DNA of 64,000 bases from Rhodococcus sp. OK302 (GCF_002245895.1 NZ_NPJZ01000001.1:496001-560000), one strand, 5' to 3'; counted from the first letter of the stretch, positions 26,220 through 36,206 are shown. Translations and numbers: made by a program. Notes: generated by a model not told the origin, from the letters alone.

Positions 26220-28091
26220 CTAACTCAGCACCGTCACCAACTCGACAGGATCGATAACATCCGCGGCCAGAACCCGGAGCACATCCGCAACCTGCTGATC
26301 AGAGGTGAGTACGACGCCACCGACGGCCTGAGTCGTCGATCCGGCTACCAAGATTCGAGCACTGAGAACATCGCCGGCCTGACCTGCAGCTCCCACCTTC
26401 ACGGTCTCTCCGGTTCGGCGATCGACCAATGCCGTTCCCTCGGAGTTCACGTCGTACACGGAGCGCCGCGTTCCCAGCCACTCGGTAGCAGTAGCGAGAT
26501 CCTTCTCCGAAAGCAGTTCACCGCGTCGGGTAAGGAATTCGGCAAAAAGCCCATCTTCGAAGAGGGCGACGTCCAGTGCCGGTCCCTCGAAGATCGTTCT
26601 GCTCCGCAGGGCATCTTCGCTCAGGTTCACGCTCGCCAGGTTGTCGAGTTCGACCAACCTGTCGGCAAATTCGGAGGCAAAGGCGAACATGCATGCCTTC
26701 TTGTACAACCAGCGGCCGTCTTCGAGTATCGACTCGTCGATCTTGCCCAGGTGGCAAACCTTGTATTTTCGGCCGGATCCGCACCAGCACTTGTCGTTCC
26801 GTCCCAGTTCGAGGTGCTCGACTGGCAAGAATGCCTGCAGAACCTCATGGAGGACTTCTTGGGTCCCTCCGTCAATTCTACCCAGCAGTGACAATGCCCG
26901 ATTCACATCTCCGCGATCGGATGCGAACTGTGCCAACTCGAAAAGTGCTGGGCCCCAATCAGCTTCCCACTCCAGCGACTTCTCGTAGTGCGTCTCGGCT
27001 TCAAGAACCCGTCCGAGTCGATCTGCCGCTTTGCCGGCCAGCCAATGGGCCGCCGGCTTCAGCGCACGCTGTCCCTGCCTGGTCAATTCGAGGCCAAGAG
27101 CCTCGAGAATCGTGTCGGTCACCAGATCTTGATTGCGGAACCCCAGATCGAAGACCGCCACCGCAACCCCTGGATCAGCAAGGGATGCAAACGAATCGGG
27201 CACTGCGGCAATGTGCCGACGAGCCCAGTCCTGCACATCGAAGTTGTCAATTGCCGCATCGGTATAGCCGCGATCAGCAAGATCCACGAATGCCACGACG
27301 GTTGCTGCTTCGTCGTGACCAAGGCTGTACCTCGATGCCACCGAAGCGGTGCGGAGTTGCACATCGTATGCAATGAAGTCGAACCCGCGCTCGGCAAGCA
27401 GCTCTCGCTGATGCTCGTACCCGGCCGCTTCGAACAGTTCACCGAGCGGCGGGCTCGGAACCGTGAACAGTTCAGGATCTTCGATCAGAAGTTGCCAGGA
27501 CGCTGAATCCAGTGCTTCCACACCATTAGCAGCAAATATCTTTCCGAGAACCGGCGCAAGATCCGGCTCGTCCTCGACCTCGGCGGCGCGCAACGTCAAC
27601 TGTCCGTCCTCGACGGCAAGTCCAACCAGATCACCAGCCGAGTAATCAGCGAGTGAGCTTGGCGGCAGAATTACGACGCGGCGACTGCCCGCCGATTCAA
27701 AACCGCGCTCGTTCAGCAGTTCAGTCTCGTATTCGACTTCCACGACGCGCAATCCGTCGGTGACGTTGACAAATCCTAGGATCGGATCCAGATCGGGGCT
27801 GGCTTCGAGCACATTCGCGGAGATTTCGATATCACTCAGGCGGTGTGTGAACACCAGACCTTCAAGAAGAGCATCCAGAGCGACGTACTTGTCTCCGGGG
27901 AGAAACCCCACCATGGGATCGTCGAGGAGCTCGAGAACTTCGGCAATCTCGTCTACCGATCCGAATTCTCCGAGCGCGAGCGCCCACTGTTCCAGACTCA
28001 GCGGGCCCGACTCACGCAAAGCTGCCATGGCAGCAGTTGCGAAGGCAGCATCGGCAGCATCTTCAGGGGAATCAACAGAGGAAACGGTCAC
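26220..28091 (-). CDS. SEC-C motif protein, tandem paralogue 2
   Basis: The 623-residue protein aligns throughout with 24204-26117. Both have an N-terminal helical domain with paired segments such as GDKYVALDALLEGLVFTHRL, a middle region, a TPR-like repeat (ETHYEKSLEWEADWGPALFE) and the SEC-C motif CWCGSGRKYKVCHLGK. It lies 102 bases upstream of its paralogue on the same strand, so the two are probably co-expressed. Substantial divergence suggests an old duplication and perhaps separate partners. Confidence 0.8.
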   Translation of the reverse strand: MTVSSVDSPEDAADAAFATAAMAALRESGPLSLEQWALALGEFGSVDEIAEVLELLDDPMVGFLPGDKYVALDALLEGLVFTHRLSDIEISANVLEASPDLDPILGFVNVTDGLRVVEVEYETELLNERGFESAGSRRVVILPPSSLADYSAGDLVGLAVEDGQLTLRAAEVEDEPDLAPVLGKIFAANGVEALDSASWQLLIEDPELFTVPSPPLGELFEAAGYEHQRELLAERGFDFIAYDVQLRTASVASRYSLGHDEAATVVAFVDLADRGYTDAAIDNFDVQDWARRHIAAVPDSFASLADPGVAVAVFDLGFRNQDLVTDTILEALGLELTRQGQRALKPAAHWLAGKAADRLGRVLEAETHYEKSLEWEADWGPALFELAQFASDRGDVNRALSLLGRIDGGTQEVLHEVLQAFLPVEHLELGRNDKCWCGSGRKYKVCHLGKIDESILEDGRWLYKKACMFAFASEFADRLVELDNLASVNLSEDALRSRTIFEGPALDVALFEDGLFAEFLTRRGELLSEKDLATATEWLGTRRSVYDVNSEGTALVDRRTGETVKVGAAGQAGDVLSARILVAGSTTQAVGGVVLTSDQQVADVLRVLAADVIDPVELVTVLS

Positions 28092-28135
28092 TGCTCAATG
28101 GTAGGCGACCACGGCTGTCGATCTACCCGCATCGA

Positions 28136-28801
28136 CTAGCTGAGACCACTCAAACCTTCACCGAGCACAATCACCCCGAGCAGTGCCAAGATCGCGGTCA
28201 TCATGACTGCGTTGTTCGCGGTCATCCAGGCTTTGACTGAGTCGAGCACCGACGCGGCGCGATCACCGAGAGCCACATTGACCACAACCGGGGCAGCGAC
28301 GCCGACACTTGCAATGACAGTGAAAACAACAGCGGCGACGGCTTGCTCCGCCACAACGTAGGTTCCGGCTGCGATCGCCGCAGCACCCGAGACTGCGAGA
28401 GCAGAGTTCTTCGGGTTAGCCACCGAGAGCAAGGCAAGCCCCAGAGATTTCAGTGGACTGAGCGAACCAGCGCTCGACATCCACTTGGGCTGCGTGGGCT
28501 GCGCTCCATCTCGAGGCCGGGATCGCCACTGCTTGAACGAAAGTCCGAACAGGACCAACCCGAGCACTATTCGCACGATACTGGCCCACCGCGAAGCCTC
28601 GGTCTCGGGCACCGCAGTGTCGACAATCGTGATGGTCAGTGCCACAACACCACCGATACCTACGATCCAGCCCAGAATGAAAGCTGCAACGGAAGCTCGC
28701 GCACCGGCAGTAACCATCATCAGCACCACAACGGCCATCGGGATGGAGACAACAGCCAAGCCGACCGCAATCGGTAGTGATTGACCGAGCGCACTCAGCA
28801 T
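28136..28801 (-). CDS. GAP/Sap-family membrane protein (LysE-like fold)
   Basis: The 221-residue protein has about six hydrophobic helices, beginning LPIAVGLAVVSIPMAVVVLMMVTAGARA. This matches the actinobacterial GAP (Sap, SfLAP) family associated with transport or addressing of cell-envelope glycolipids in mycobacteria. A GGAAGGA site precedes the ATG. It follows the spermidine-synthase gene by 18 bases on the same strand and may share its transcript. Substrate unknown. Confidence 0.8.
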   Translation of the reverse strand: MLSALGQSLPIAVGLAVVSIPMAVVVLMMVTAGARASVAAFILGWIVGIGGVVALTITIVDTAVPETEASRWASIVRIVLGLVLFGLSFKQWRSRPRDGAQPTQPKWMSSAGSLSPLKSLGLALLSVANPKNSALAVSGAAAIAAGTYVVAEQAVAAVVFTVIASVGVAAPVVVNVALGDRAASVLDSVKAWMTANNAVMMTAILALLGVIVLGEGLSGLS

Positions 28802-28819
28802 GAAAGTCCTTCCAGCAGA

Positions 28820-30382
28820 TTAGCGTTCATAGCCTTTTCTCATGTCATCAACTATCCGAGGTCGATCGAGCGTCGACGGTTCCATCTCGCGGCGGGGGCG
28901 ATCCCGTGGAAAGACCGAGGCCGACGCCAATGTCGGCTCGTCGAGGAAGCGCAGTTCCGGAGCATCAGCGGGCAGTCGAAGTTCCGGCGGAATACCGCCT
29001 ACCTGAGCAAGAACGTACCCCCAGTCCCCGAAACTGGGCACGTACACGTGGTACGGCGACACTCCCAGTCCGACGGCCGAGACCGTAGATACGGTTCGCC
29101 AGTACGCATCGGGAGTCGAATAGGGACTGCCGGATTGGACGACCATCAAGCCACCGGGATTGAGTGCGGCAGCGGCCAGTCCGTAGAACTCCATCGAGTA
29201 GAGCCTGCCCAAGGCTGGTGTGTCGGGATCGGGAAGATCGATGATGACGGCGTCGAAGCCGGGTTGGGGTTTTTCACGCAACCACCGGAAAGCGTCGTCG
29301 ACAACGACGTGCACGCGTGGGTCTTCGAGCGCACCACCGTTCAACGATCGTAGGCGGGTGTTGGCCAATTCGATGACGGCAGGATCCAGTTCGACCTGCA
29401 CGATTTCCTGGACGCCGGCCAGTCGCAATACTTCGCGCGCGGCAAGACCGTCGCCGCCGCCGAGTATCAGTACCCGCTGCGGATTGTTCGAGAGAGCCGG
29501 ATAGACCAGCGATTCGGTGTACCGATGTTCGTCGACGCTGGAAAATTGCAGGTCGCCGTCGAGAAACAGTCGGGTGTCGTTGTTGCGCTCGGTGACAATA
29601 ATTTCTTGGTACACGGAGCGCTCGGCCGCGACTACAGGATCGGTGTACAGGCGCTGACGGGCCGTGGTTTCGATATCGGATGCCGCGATCAACAACCATC
29701 CGATGAGGCTCGCCGCCAACAGCATTGCCACCACCGCGATCAACCGGGCACGCAGGCTCAGTTGCCAGCGCAGCAAGATCAACGCAACTACGGCTGCGGC
29801 AACAAGATTGATCATTCCGGTGATAGCAGCGCCGCGGATCATTCCAGTCCAGGGCAGTAGAACGAACGGCCACAGTAGTCCGCCGACCAGGGCGCCCAAG
29901 TAGTCGGCTGCATTGAGATTGGCAAGAACTTTGCCGGTACTTTGTGCGTCGTTGTCATCGCGTCCGGATTGCAGCAATGTCATCAGCAAAGGCACTTCGG
30001 CCCCCACCAGAGTGCCGATCAATGCTGTCGCCGCCACCAGGACGGCCGCGCTGGAACCGAAGAACGTGAAGGTGACGTACAACGTGACGGCGCTGAACCC
30101 GCCGATGATGCCGAGCAGAATCTCCACTGTCACAAAGGAAATGGCCGCGTGCCCCAAGAGCGGTTTTGCCGCGAGGGCGCCGACGCCCAAGGCAGCGACA
30201 AAGCCGGCCACGATCAGCGAGGTCTGGGTTATCCCACCGCCGGTGAGGCTGACCGACAAGGTGAGCAGAGCCAATTCGTAGATCAGCCCGCAGGCAGCGC
30301 ACGCCGCGACGGCCGCGAGCAACAGGACCCGAGCCCGGGCACCAAGCATCGAAGACGAGGCTTTCACATCAGCGACACTCAT
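28820..30382 (-). CDS. speE: Membrane-anchored polyamine aminopropyltransferase (spermidine synthase)
   Basis: The 520-residue protein has an N-terminal membrane domain of about seven helices. The cytoplasmic spermidine-synthase domain shows VLILGGGDGLAAREVLR (decarboxylated-SAM binding), VELDPAVIELA and VIIDLPDPDTPALGRLYS. It would transfer an aminopropyl group to a diamine, though several membrane-fused homologues have uncertain substrates. The ATG at 30382 overlaps the DUF350 stop (TGATG), which settles the start against a longer frame. Gene order matches the Rv2597-Rv2601 cluster of M. tuberculosis. Confidence 0.9.
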   Translation of the reverse strand: MSVADVKASSSMLGARARVLLLAAVAACAACGLIYELALLTLSVSLTGGGITQTSLIVAGFVAALGVGALAAKPLLGHAAISFVTVEILLGIIGGFSAVTLYVTFTFFGSSAAVLVAATALIGTLVGAEVPLLMTLLQSGRDDNDAQSTGKVLANLNAADYLGALVGGLLWPFVLLPWTGMIRGAAITGMINLVAAAVVALILLRWQLSLRARLIAVVAMLLAASLIGWLLIAASDIETTARQRLYTDPVVAAERSVYQEIIVTERNNDTRLFLDGDLQFSSVDEHRYTESLVYPALSNNPQRVLILGGGDGLAAREVLRLAGVQEIVQVELDPAVIELANTRLRSLNGGALEDPRVHVVVDDAFRWLREKPQPGFDAVIIDLPDPDTPALGRLYSMEFYGLAAAALNPGGLMVVQSGSPYSTPDAYWRTVSTVSAVGLGVSPYHVYVPSFGDWGYVLAQVGGIPPELRLPADAPELRFLDEPTLASASVFPRDRPRREMEPSTLDRPRIVDDMRKGYER

Positions 30383-30852
30383 CAGGTAAGCGCGGCGGCG
30401 TTCACCAAACCGATGGACAGCAAGCTCACGCCCACCGCCCAGGCTGCGCCGCACATCTTCGGATCCTGTACCAGCGCAACCAACTTTCCGGGCAGGACTA
30501 CGTTCATCAACCGTAGGGCGATTGCCTGCAAGACTATTGCGAACAGTCCGTACACTGCCGAGTCTGCAAGCCCCTGCGCAAAGCCGTCAGAGCTGGTCAA
30601 GATTGCGGTCACCACGATGATCGCGAGCGCAAGGTGATTGGACGCCAACAGAATTGCGGCATTCGGATTCTTGTCCACGTACACCTGATGGCGGAGATTG
30701 CCCGGCGTCATGAGATCGAGGACCAGAAACCCGGTGACCAGAACTGCGACACCGACAGCGAAGTAGGCCAAAGTTCCGAGAACACCACCGACCAGTTCGA
30801 GGCCGTCGACGGTTCCGATTTCGGTGGTTGCGGACGCAAGGATGAAGGTCAC
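30382..30852 (-). CDS. DUF350 (UPF0719) membrane protein
   Basis: The 156-residue protein has four hydrophobic segments in two DUF350 repeats (GTLAYFAVGVAVLVTGFLVLD and AILLASNHLALAIIVV, then a second pair). The GTG at 30852 is preferred because GGGA precedes it and upstream residues have no membrane character. It is coupled by one-base overlap to the spermidine-synthase gene and corresponds to Rv2600. Molecular function is unknown. Confidence 0.85.
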   Translation of the reverse strand: MTFILASATTEIGTVDGLELVGGVLGTLAYFAVGVAVLVTGFLVLDLMTPGNLRHQVYVDKNPNAAILLASNHLALAIIVVTAILTSSDGFAQGLADSAVYGLFAIVLQAIALRLMNVVLPGKLVALVQDPKMCGAAWAVGVSLLSIGLVNAAALT

Positions 30853-30883
30853 GTATTTCTCCCGTTGATAGTGTTCGAGGTGC

Positions 30884-31285
30884 TCATTTCGCGCTACCCG
30901 ATCCGCCGCTGCCACTACTGCCACTCGCGGGTGATCCTGGGTTGAATCCCGGCCCCAGGTAGGCGTATCCGCCGCTGCGATAGGTGCCGTCGATGTCTTC
31001 GACCTTGATAGTGCTGCCGCCACCGGAGCCGGCACTCACAGTGACGATGTCGTCGTCGTAGCGCAGGTATTCATTGCCTCCGTCGGCACTACGCGCGGCA
31101 GGTTCGTCGGCGTCGACGATCTTCGATACCGTTTTTCCGACAGGATCTTTCGACGAGTACAAAGCAACATCACCGACTTGCGAACTCTTGGAATAGTTGT
31201 CCGCGATGAAGTCCTTGGCGCCTCCGCCACAGGACGACAGCACGAAAGCCATGACGATCAATCCGGGAACAAGCCATGCCTTCAC
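30884..31285 (-). CDS. DUF4247 lipoprotein
   Basis: The 133-residue exported protein has a lipobox (LSSC, Cys19) followed by DUF4247-type sequence. The features are VGDVALYSSKDPVGKTVSKI, NEYLRYDDDIVTV, a conserved AYLGPGF and a Gly/Ser-rich tail. GTG at 31285 overlaps the upstream stop as GTGA and has AGGTGGA before it, so it is preferred over GTG at 31294. It corresponds in position to Rv2599. It may sit on the outer face of the membrane next to the DUF350 protein. Confidence 0.82.
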   Translation of the reverse strand: MKAWLVPGLIVMAFVLSSCGGGAKDFIADNYSKSSQVGDVALYSSKDPVGKTVSKIVDADEPAARSADGGNEYLRYDDDIVTVSAGSGGGSTIKVEDIDGTYRSGGYAYLGPGFNPGSPASGSSGSGGSGSAK

Positions 31286-31782
31286 GGATTCCACCTACTC
31301 GATGTTTTCACGATCACTCCTGTCCCCTCCCCGGGGTACAAATGCCAACTCTGCCAAGCCCATCCCTGCCCGGCGCTACTGCCGGACAACACCGTGAGTG
31401 CTGATTCATCGCCGGGAAACGCTCCGCAGATCCAGCCTTCCTCCGAGGCTCTACCCTTCAACCGAATTGCGGCGGTGTCGAACTCAGCTCGATCAACGGT
31501 CTCGGTGGTGGATTCGAATTCATAAGGTCCGACTACTTCGACTCGCGGCAGAGGATCCCCGCCCGCGGCGACGGCATCGCAGGACACCTGCTCTGTCAGC
31601 ACCTCCCCCTGCGAACGAGCAGTCACCACATGCGACGCCCCGAGCACCCCCAAAGTTAAAGCGCCATCAACGGTTTCGATGACAAGTTGAGCCAGAACCG
31701 GTGGGGCGGGCGCGTCGAGGAGCAGACCGAGCGCCGACGCATCCACGTCGGTGGACTCCACCTCGAGGAAATGCACACTCAC
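31282..31782 (-). CDS. DUF2617 protein
   Basis: The 166-residue soluble protein resembles the DUF2617 family. It has LLLDAPAPPVLAQLVIETVDGALTLGVLGASHVV and a C-terminal WAWQSWHLYP. It overlaps both neighbours by 4 bases (GTGA downstream, start overlap with the DUF4178 stop), so it is translationally coupled in the speE operon. It corresponds in position to Rv2598. Function unknown. Confidence 0.8.
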   Translation of the reverse strand: MSVHFLEVESTDVDASALGLLLDAPAPPVLAQLVIETVDGALTLGVLGASHVVTARSQGEVLTEQVSCDAVAAGGDPLPRVEVVGPYEFESTTETVDRAEFDTAAIRLKGRASEEGWICGAFPGDESALTVLSGSSAGQGWAWQSWHLYPGEGTGVIVKTSSRWNP

Positions 31783-32369
31783 TGCGGCGGGCCTGAATGA
31801 ATCACGGTCAACTCACCGCGGGTCACAGCGCGTCCAGTGGAAACCTCCCACGACTGTCCGCGGGCCCACCGCTCGAAACCGATGAGGCCGGTCTTGTCGG
31901 CCGTCGCATAGTCTGCGTAGTCCATCAACCCCGACGGCGCTGTCCCCGTCGTTCCTTCTGCGGTGAACCTGGCTGTTCCGCTTTCGATCTTGCGATGAAC
32001 CTTGTCGTCGAGGATGACGTCGCCGCTCGGTTCGAGATTCGTGCCCTCACGGCGCATCCAGAGCGTCATCTCGAGTTCGCCCTCGTCGTCCTCGACTGTG
32101 AGCCAGCGTCGGCCGGTCGAGCCGTCGATCAGGTGCTCACGCCAGATGTATCCCTCTTCGTCGAGAGTGATGGTTCCGCGGACGACGTGATCGATCCCCG
32201 CGTAGGTGATGATGTCGCCGACGCCGATCTTGTGGGGGTCGTAGACCTCCGGATAGTCGGCGAGCGGATCTACACGCCGTGCTGGGGCACTCTTGCGTCC
32301 ACGTAGGACCACGAAGGCCACTGCCGCGATCACGACAAGTATCAGTACAACGATCAGTACATTCGTCAA
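31779..32369 (-). CDS. DUF4178 membrane-anchored protein
   Basis: The 196-residue protein has one N-terminal membrane helix (VLIVVLILVVIAAVAFVVL) followed by a soluble DUF4178 domain (HKIGVGDIITYAG, GYIWREHLIDG, RRWLTVEDDEGELEMTLW). The start is TTG at 32369, supported by GGAG at suitable spacing; the nearby GTG is out of frame. It is first gene of the speE operon, corresponding to Rv2597. Confidence 0.8.
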   Translation of the reverse strand: MTNVLIVVLILVVIAAVAFVVLRGRKSAPARRVDPLADYPEVYDPHKIGVGDIITYAGIDHVVRGTITLDEEGYIWREHLIDGSTGRRWLTVEDDEGELEMTLWMRREGTNLEPSGDVILDDKVHRKIESGTARFTAEGTTGTAPSGLMDYADYATADKTGLIGFERWARGQSWEVSTGRAVTRGELTVIHSGPPQ

Positions 32370-32435
32370 CGGTCACTCCGAAACGGTCGTCCGGCAGGGT
32401 TGCCGCGGGCAATACCCTACCGACCGTTCTCCGAG

Positions 32436-33167
32436 TTAGGTGGCGACCGTCGACCCAGCGGACCGAGACAATGTCGGGTACGCCGCAAGTATCTGAATAC
32501 GAGCATCATCGAGATACTTCTGGAGCAGTTCGACGGCCAGCGCATTTTCGCCGGACTTCAACGCGCCGTATATCTCGTGATTTCGGGCCAGGTACGGCGA
32601 GTGGAATCGATGTGGGTCGTCCATGACGTGAAAGACCAAGCGGAGTTCGTTCCACACCCCACCCATCAACTGATCGATGCGACTGCTGTTGTTCAATCCC
32701 GCGATTGCACGATGAAAATGGATATCTGCCGTGCCGACGGCAGTCCAGTCCTGGGCTGCCAGTCGTTCCTCGGCGAGCTCGAGCGCGTCGGCGAGCGCGG
32801 TGAGGTCGCCCGTCGCAGGATCGAAGTCTCGAACGCCGGCCGACTCGACCACCCGGCGGCAGATGTACAGCTCGGCAACGTCCTCGATGGACGGGACCCG
32901 AACGAACACGCCACGGTTGAGTTCGTGTGAAACCAACCGGTCCTCGATCAGGATCTGGAAGGCTTCGCGGACGGTGTTTCGGGAGACATCCAAGGCGGTG
33001 CAGATGTCAGGTTCGGACAATCTGGCGCCCGGACGGAAGCTTCCGTCGATGATCAACTCGCGCAGAATTCCTGCAACGCGCACTGTTCGACTCGTCCGCT
33101 CGAGTTGTCCTCGATGGGCGGCCAACGCGGCGTGCGCATCCTCTTTCGGAGGATTCAAGCTGGTCAA
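32436..33167 (-). CDS. GntR-family (FCD-type) transcriptional regulator
   Basis: The 243-residue regulator has an N-terminal winged helix (LRELIIDGSFRPGARLSEPD, then TALDVSRNTVREAFQIL) and a C-terminal helical FCD ligand domain (DIHFHRAIAGLNNS with metal-binding-type His and Asp). The TTG at 33167 is chosen because AGGAG lies just upstream; the longer frame has no comparable site. It is divergent from the MFS/pxp operon, which it probably controls in response to 5-oxoproline or a related acid (inference). Confidence 0.87.
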   Translation of the reverse strand: MTSLNPPKEDAHAALAAHRGQLERTSRTVRVAGILRELIIDGSFRPGARLSEPDICTALDVSRNTVREAFQILIEDRLVSHELNRGVFVRVPSIEDVAELYICRRVVESAGVRDFDPATGDLTALADALELAEERLAAQDWTAVGTADIHFHRAIAGLNNSSRIDQLMGGVWNELRLVFHVMDDPHRFHSPYLARNHEIYGALKSGENALAVELLQKYLDDARIQILAAYPTLSRSAGSTVAT

Positions 33168-33253
33168 GTGTGCTCCTAGTCGTTTGTCGCTGCACTCATC
33201 ATAGTGAGAGCGGTCCGTCCAGTCTGCTCGCGACAGCCCACCCAAAAGTTTCC

Positions 33254-33268
33254 GATAAATTAATTATC
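33254..33268. promoter_or_regulatory. AT-rich dyad in the GntR / MFS intergenic region
   Basis: GATAAATTAATTATC has 5-base arms GATAA/TTATC around an AT-rich centre, between the divergent starts at 33167 and 33346. It could be part of an operator or promoter; support is weak. Confidence 0.35.
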
Positions 33269-33345
33269 CCTTCAGGGTATTGCAGGATCGTTGAACGATT
33301 TGTACCTTGAAGGTCCTGACTTTCCTTTCTTCACGCGAGGTACCG

Positions 33346-34614
33346 ATGACCGCTCCGCTACAAACCGCAGGTGCCCCGCCGCGCCCATTCGACTGGTTCC
33401 GCACACTTGGACCGAAGGGCAAGAAGGCATTTGTCGGCGCTTTCGGCGGCTACGGTCTCGACTCGTACGACTTCCAGGTACTGCCCCTCGGGTTGGCCGC
33501 GATCGCCGCGTACTTCGGGCTCACGACGGGGCAGGCCGGCCTCCTCACCACCGTCACACTGGTGGTCTCCGCACTCGGCGGCATCCTGGCCGGCATCCTG
33601 GTGGACCGCATCGGCCGCGTCCGCACATTGCAGGTGACGGTCGCGACGTACACGATCTTCACGGTTCTGTGCGGTTTTGCACCCAACTTCGAGACGCTGC
33701 TGATCTTCCGCGCTTTCCAGGGACTGGGCTTCGGCGGAGAGTGGGCGGCCGGCGCAATCCTGGTTGCCGAGTACGCAAAGCCTGAGTACCGCGGCCGCGC
33801 AGTTGCATTCGTCCAGAGCGCTTGGGCGGTGGGCTGGGGCCTGTCGGTTGTCATCTACACCGTCGTCTTCCAACTCTTCGATCCGGACGTCGCGTGGCGC
33901 GTGCTGTTCTGGACCGGCGTCCTCCCCGCCTTCCTCATCATCTGGGTCCGACGCAACCTCAAGGATCCGGAAGTCATCACGGAAAAGCGAGAGTCGGCAA
34001 AAGCTGAAAAAGGTTCCTTCCTAGCCATTTTCCGGGGCCCGATGCTCCGGACCACGATCTTCGCGTCCCTTCTCGCCACCGGCGTCCAAGGCGGCTACTA
34101 CACCCTCGCGTCCTGGTTGCCGACGTACCTGAAGAACTCGCGCGGTCTCGACGTCGTGGGCACCGGCGGGTATCTCGCCATCCTCATCGGCGGAGCATTC
34201 CTCGGCTACGTCAGCGGCGGCATCCTCACCGACAAGCTCGGACGCAAGCGAACCATGCAGTTGTTCGCGACCCTCTCTGCCGTGTTCATGGTGCTGTACA
34301 CCCAGGTTCCCGACGGCGCGAACACTCTCATCATGGTTCTCGGATTCCCCCTCGGCTTCTGCACATCAGCCATTTTCAGTGGCTTCGGTTCGTTCCTCTC
34401 CGAGCTGTACCCGACCGCCCACCGCGGCACCGGACAGGGATTCACGTACAACTTCGGTCGCGCTGTCGGCGCCGTGTTCCCCGCCATCGTCGGTTTCCTC
34501 GCAGCCAGCAGCCTGGGCATCGGCGGCGCCATGATCTTCGGTGCCATCGGTTACGGCATCGCCGTAATCGCACTCTTCGGCCTACCCGAAACCTTGGGAC
34601 GCGAGCTCAACTGA
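33346..34614 (+). CDS. MFS transporter, metabolite:H+ symporter type
   Basis: The 422-residue protein has 12 predicted hydrophobic segments. It has the MFS loop motif GILVDRIGRVRTLQ and the metabolite:H+ symporter-like segment GLGFGGEWAAGAILVAEY. The second half has GGILTDKLGRKRTMQ. The ATG at 33346 follows GCGAGG. It is first in a rightward operon ending in 5-oxoprolinase genes, so a carboxylate such as 5-oxoproline is a reasonable cargo, but specificity is inferred from context only. Confidence 0.9.
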   Translation: MTAPLQTAGAPPRPFDWFRTLGPKGKKAFVGAFGGYGLDSYDFQVLPLGLAAIAAYFGLTTGQAGLLTTVTLVVSALGGILAGILVDRIGRVRTLQVTVATYTIFTVLCGFAPNFETLLIFRAFQGLGFGGEWAAGAILVAEYAKPEYRGRAVAFVQSAWAVGWGLSVVIYTVVFQLFDPDVAWRVLFWTGVLPAFLIIWVRRNLKDPEVITEKRESAKAEKGSFLAIFRGPMLRTTIFASLLATGVQGGYYTLASWLPTYLKNSRGLDVVGTGGYLAILIGGAFLGYVSGGILTDKLGRKRTMQLFATLSAVFMVLYTQVPDGANTLIMVLGFPLGFCTSAIFSGFGSFLSELYPTAHRGTGQGFTYNFGRAVGAVFPAIVGFLAASSLGIGGAMIFGAIGYGIAVIALFGLPETLGRELN

Positions 34615-34647
34615 TCGCTTGTCGCTAGGAATCGACTGCTTCGAGGA

Positions 34648-35454
34648 ATGGACACCACCGTGATCGACAATCGCACCAACCCGGATCCGAGCTCAGCTCG
34701 GCAGGGATTCAGAGCCGGAGCAGTGTTTCCCACATCGGGAATTGCCCCGGGTTTCGCGCAGACCAATCTGATTGCCGTTCCCAAGGACTGGGCGTACGAG
34801 GTTCTGCTGTTCACGCAGCGAAACCCCAAGCCCTGCCCCGTCCTCGACGTCAGCGACGCCGGCGAATTCACGACGATCCTGGCTCCCGACGCCGATATCC
34901 GGACCGACTTTCCGTTGTATCGCGTCTGGGTCGACGGTGAACTGACCGCCGAAATCGAGGATGCGACGCAGTACTGGCGCGACGATCTGGTGGCGTTCCA
35001 CATCGGCTGCAGCTTCACTTTCGAGCACCCTCTTGTCGCGGCGGGGATCCCCCTTCGCCATGTCGAGCAGAAGCGAAACGTCCCGATGTACATCACCGAT
35101 CGGGAATGCCGACCCGCCGGACGCGTCAGCGGCCCGACCGTGGTCTCGATGCGTCCGATCCCCGCCGAACAGGTCGAACGGGCACGCGCAATCACCGCCC
35201 GCATGCCCGCGGTTCACGGTGCACCCATCCACATCGGCGACCCAGCCGAACTCGGTATCGCCGATCTCGGCCGTCCCGACTTCGGCGACGCCGTCGAATT
35301 CCAGCCCGGCGACGTTCCGATGTTCTGGGCCTGCGGCGTGACACCGCAAGCGGCAGTGATGGCATCGAAACTCCCGTTCGCCATCACGCACGCACCCGGC
35401 CACATGCTGATCACCGACGTCCCGGACACCGAATACACCTTGGATCTGCCATGA
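34648..35454 (+). CDS. DUF1445 (YcsI-type) putative hydro-lyase / D-glutamate-cyclase-like protein
   Basis: The 268-residue protein matches the DUF1445 family. It has [42 protein letters not shown] and the C-terminal [10 protein letters not shown] followed by APGHMLITD. Mammalian relatives convert D-glutamate to 5-oxo-D-proline, and bacterial members are linked with 5-oxoprolinase, which fits this operon. Its stop overlaps the pxpA start (ATGA). The ATG at 34648 has its GAGG site very close; GTG at 34660 is an alternative. Confidence 0.87.
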   Translation: MDTTVIDNRTNPDPSSARQGFRAGAVFPTSGIAPGFAQTNLIAVPKDWAYEVLLFTQRNPKPCPVLDVSDAGEFTTILAPDADIRTDFPLYRVWVDGELTAEIEDATQYWRDDLVAFHIGCSFTFEHPLVAAGIPLRHVEQKRNVPMYITDRECRPAGRVSGPTVVSMRPIPAEQVERARAITARMPAVHGAPIHIGDPAELGIADLGRPDFGDAVEFQPGDVPMFWACGVTPQAAVMASKLPFAITHAPGHMLITDVPDTEYTLDLP

Positions 35455-36206
35455 ACATCGACCTCAATTGTGATCTCGGAGAAGGCTTCGGAGACTGGCG
35501 GATGGGCGAAGACGCGGCGCTCCTCGACATAGTGTCGAGCGCCAACATCGCCTGTGGATTCCATGCCGGCGATCCGGCGACGATGCGTCGTACCTGCGAA
35601 ATGGCCGTCGAACATTCGGTATCCATCGGAGCGCACATCGGCTTTCGTGACCTGGTGGGATTCGGCCGTCGAAACATCGACATCACGCCCGGTGATCTGA
35701 AAGACGAAACCCTGTACCAGATCAGTGCTCTGACAGGATTCGCTCACGCTGCCGGCTCGGCCGTCACCTACGTCAAACCTCATGGCGCGCTCTACCACTC
35801 CGCATCGCAGAGTGCCGAGCTCGCCGACGCTATCGTCTCTGCCATGACCGAATCCTCGAATTCCCTGGCGCTGCTCGGTCCACCACTCTCTCACCTGCAG
35901 AAAGCTGCCGAGATCCACGGAATCGAGTTCGTCTCCGAGGGTTTCGCTGATCGCTCGTACACCCGATTCGGGAAACTCACTCCGCGAAGCGAACCCGGCG
36001 CGGTCCTCGCCGATCCTGAATCCGCGACGGCGCAGGCAATCGATTTGGCCAGCACGGGAACGGTGATCACCGCCGACGGAATCACCATCTCGATGCCGGT
36101 GAAAAGTATTTGTGTCCACGGCGATTCACCCGGCGCGGTTGTGATGGCCAAGTCCATCAAGGCCGGACTGATCAACGCCCGCATTCGTGTGGAGGCGTTC
36201 GCATGA
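35451..36206 (+). CDS. pxpA: 5-oxoprolinase subunit A (LamB/YcsF family)
   Basis: The 251-residue protein opens with the family hallmark [16 protein letters not shown]. It continues with [28 protein letters not shown] and [10 protein letters not shown]. PxpA with PxpB and PxpC forms the ATP-dependent prokaryotic 5-oxoprolinase, which opens 5-oxoproline to glutamate. The start is fixed by homology and the ATGA overlap; the longer frame upstream is not coding. It is coupled to pxpB by another 4-base overlap. Confidence 0.95.
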   Translation: MNIDLNCDLGEGFGDWRMGEDAALLDIVSSANIACGFHAGDPATMRRTCEMAVEHSVSIGAHIGFRDLVGFGRRNIDITPGDLKDETLYQISALTGFAHAAGSAVTYVKPHGALYHSASQSAELADAIVSAMTESSNSLALLGPPLSHLQKAAEIHGIEFVSEGFADRSYTRFGKLTPRSEPGAVLADPESATAQAIDLASTGTVITADGITISMPVKSICVHGDSPGAVVMAKSIKAGLINARIRVEAFA

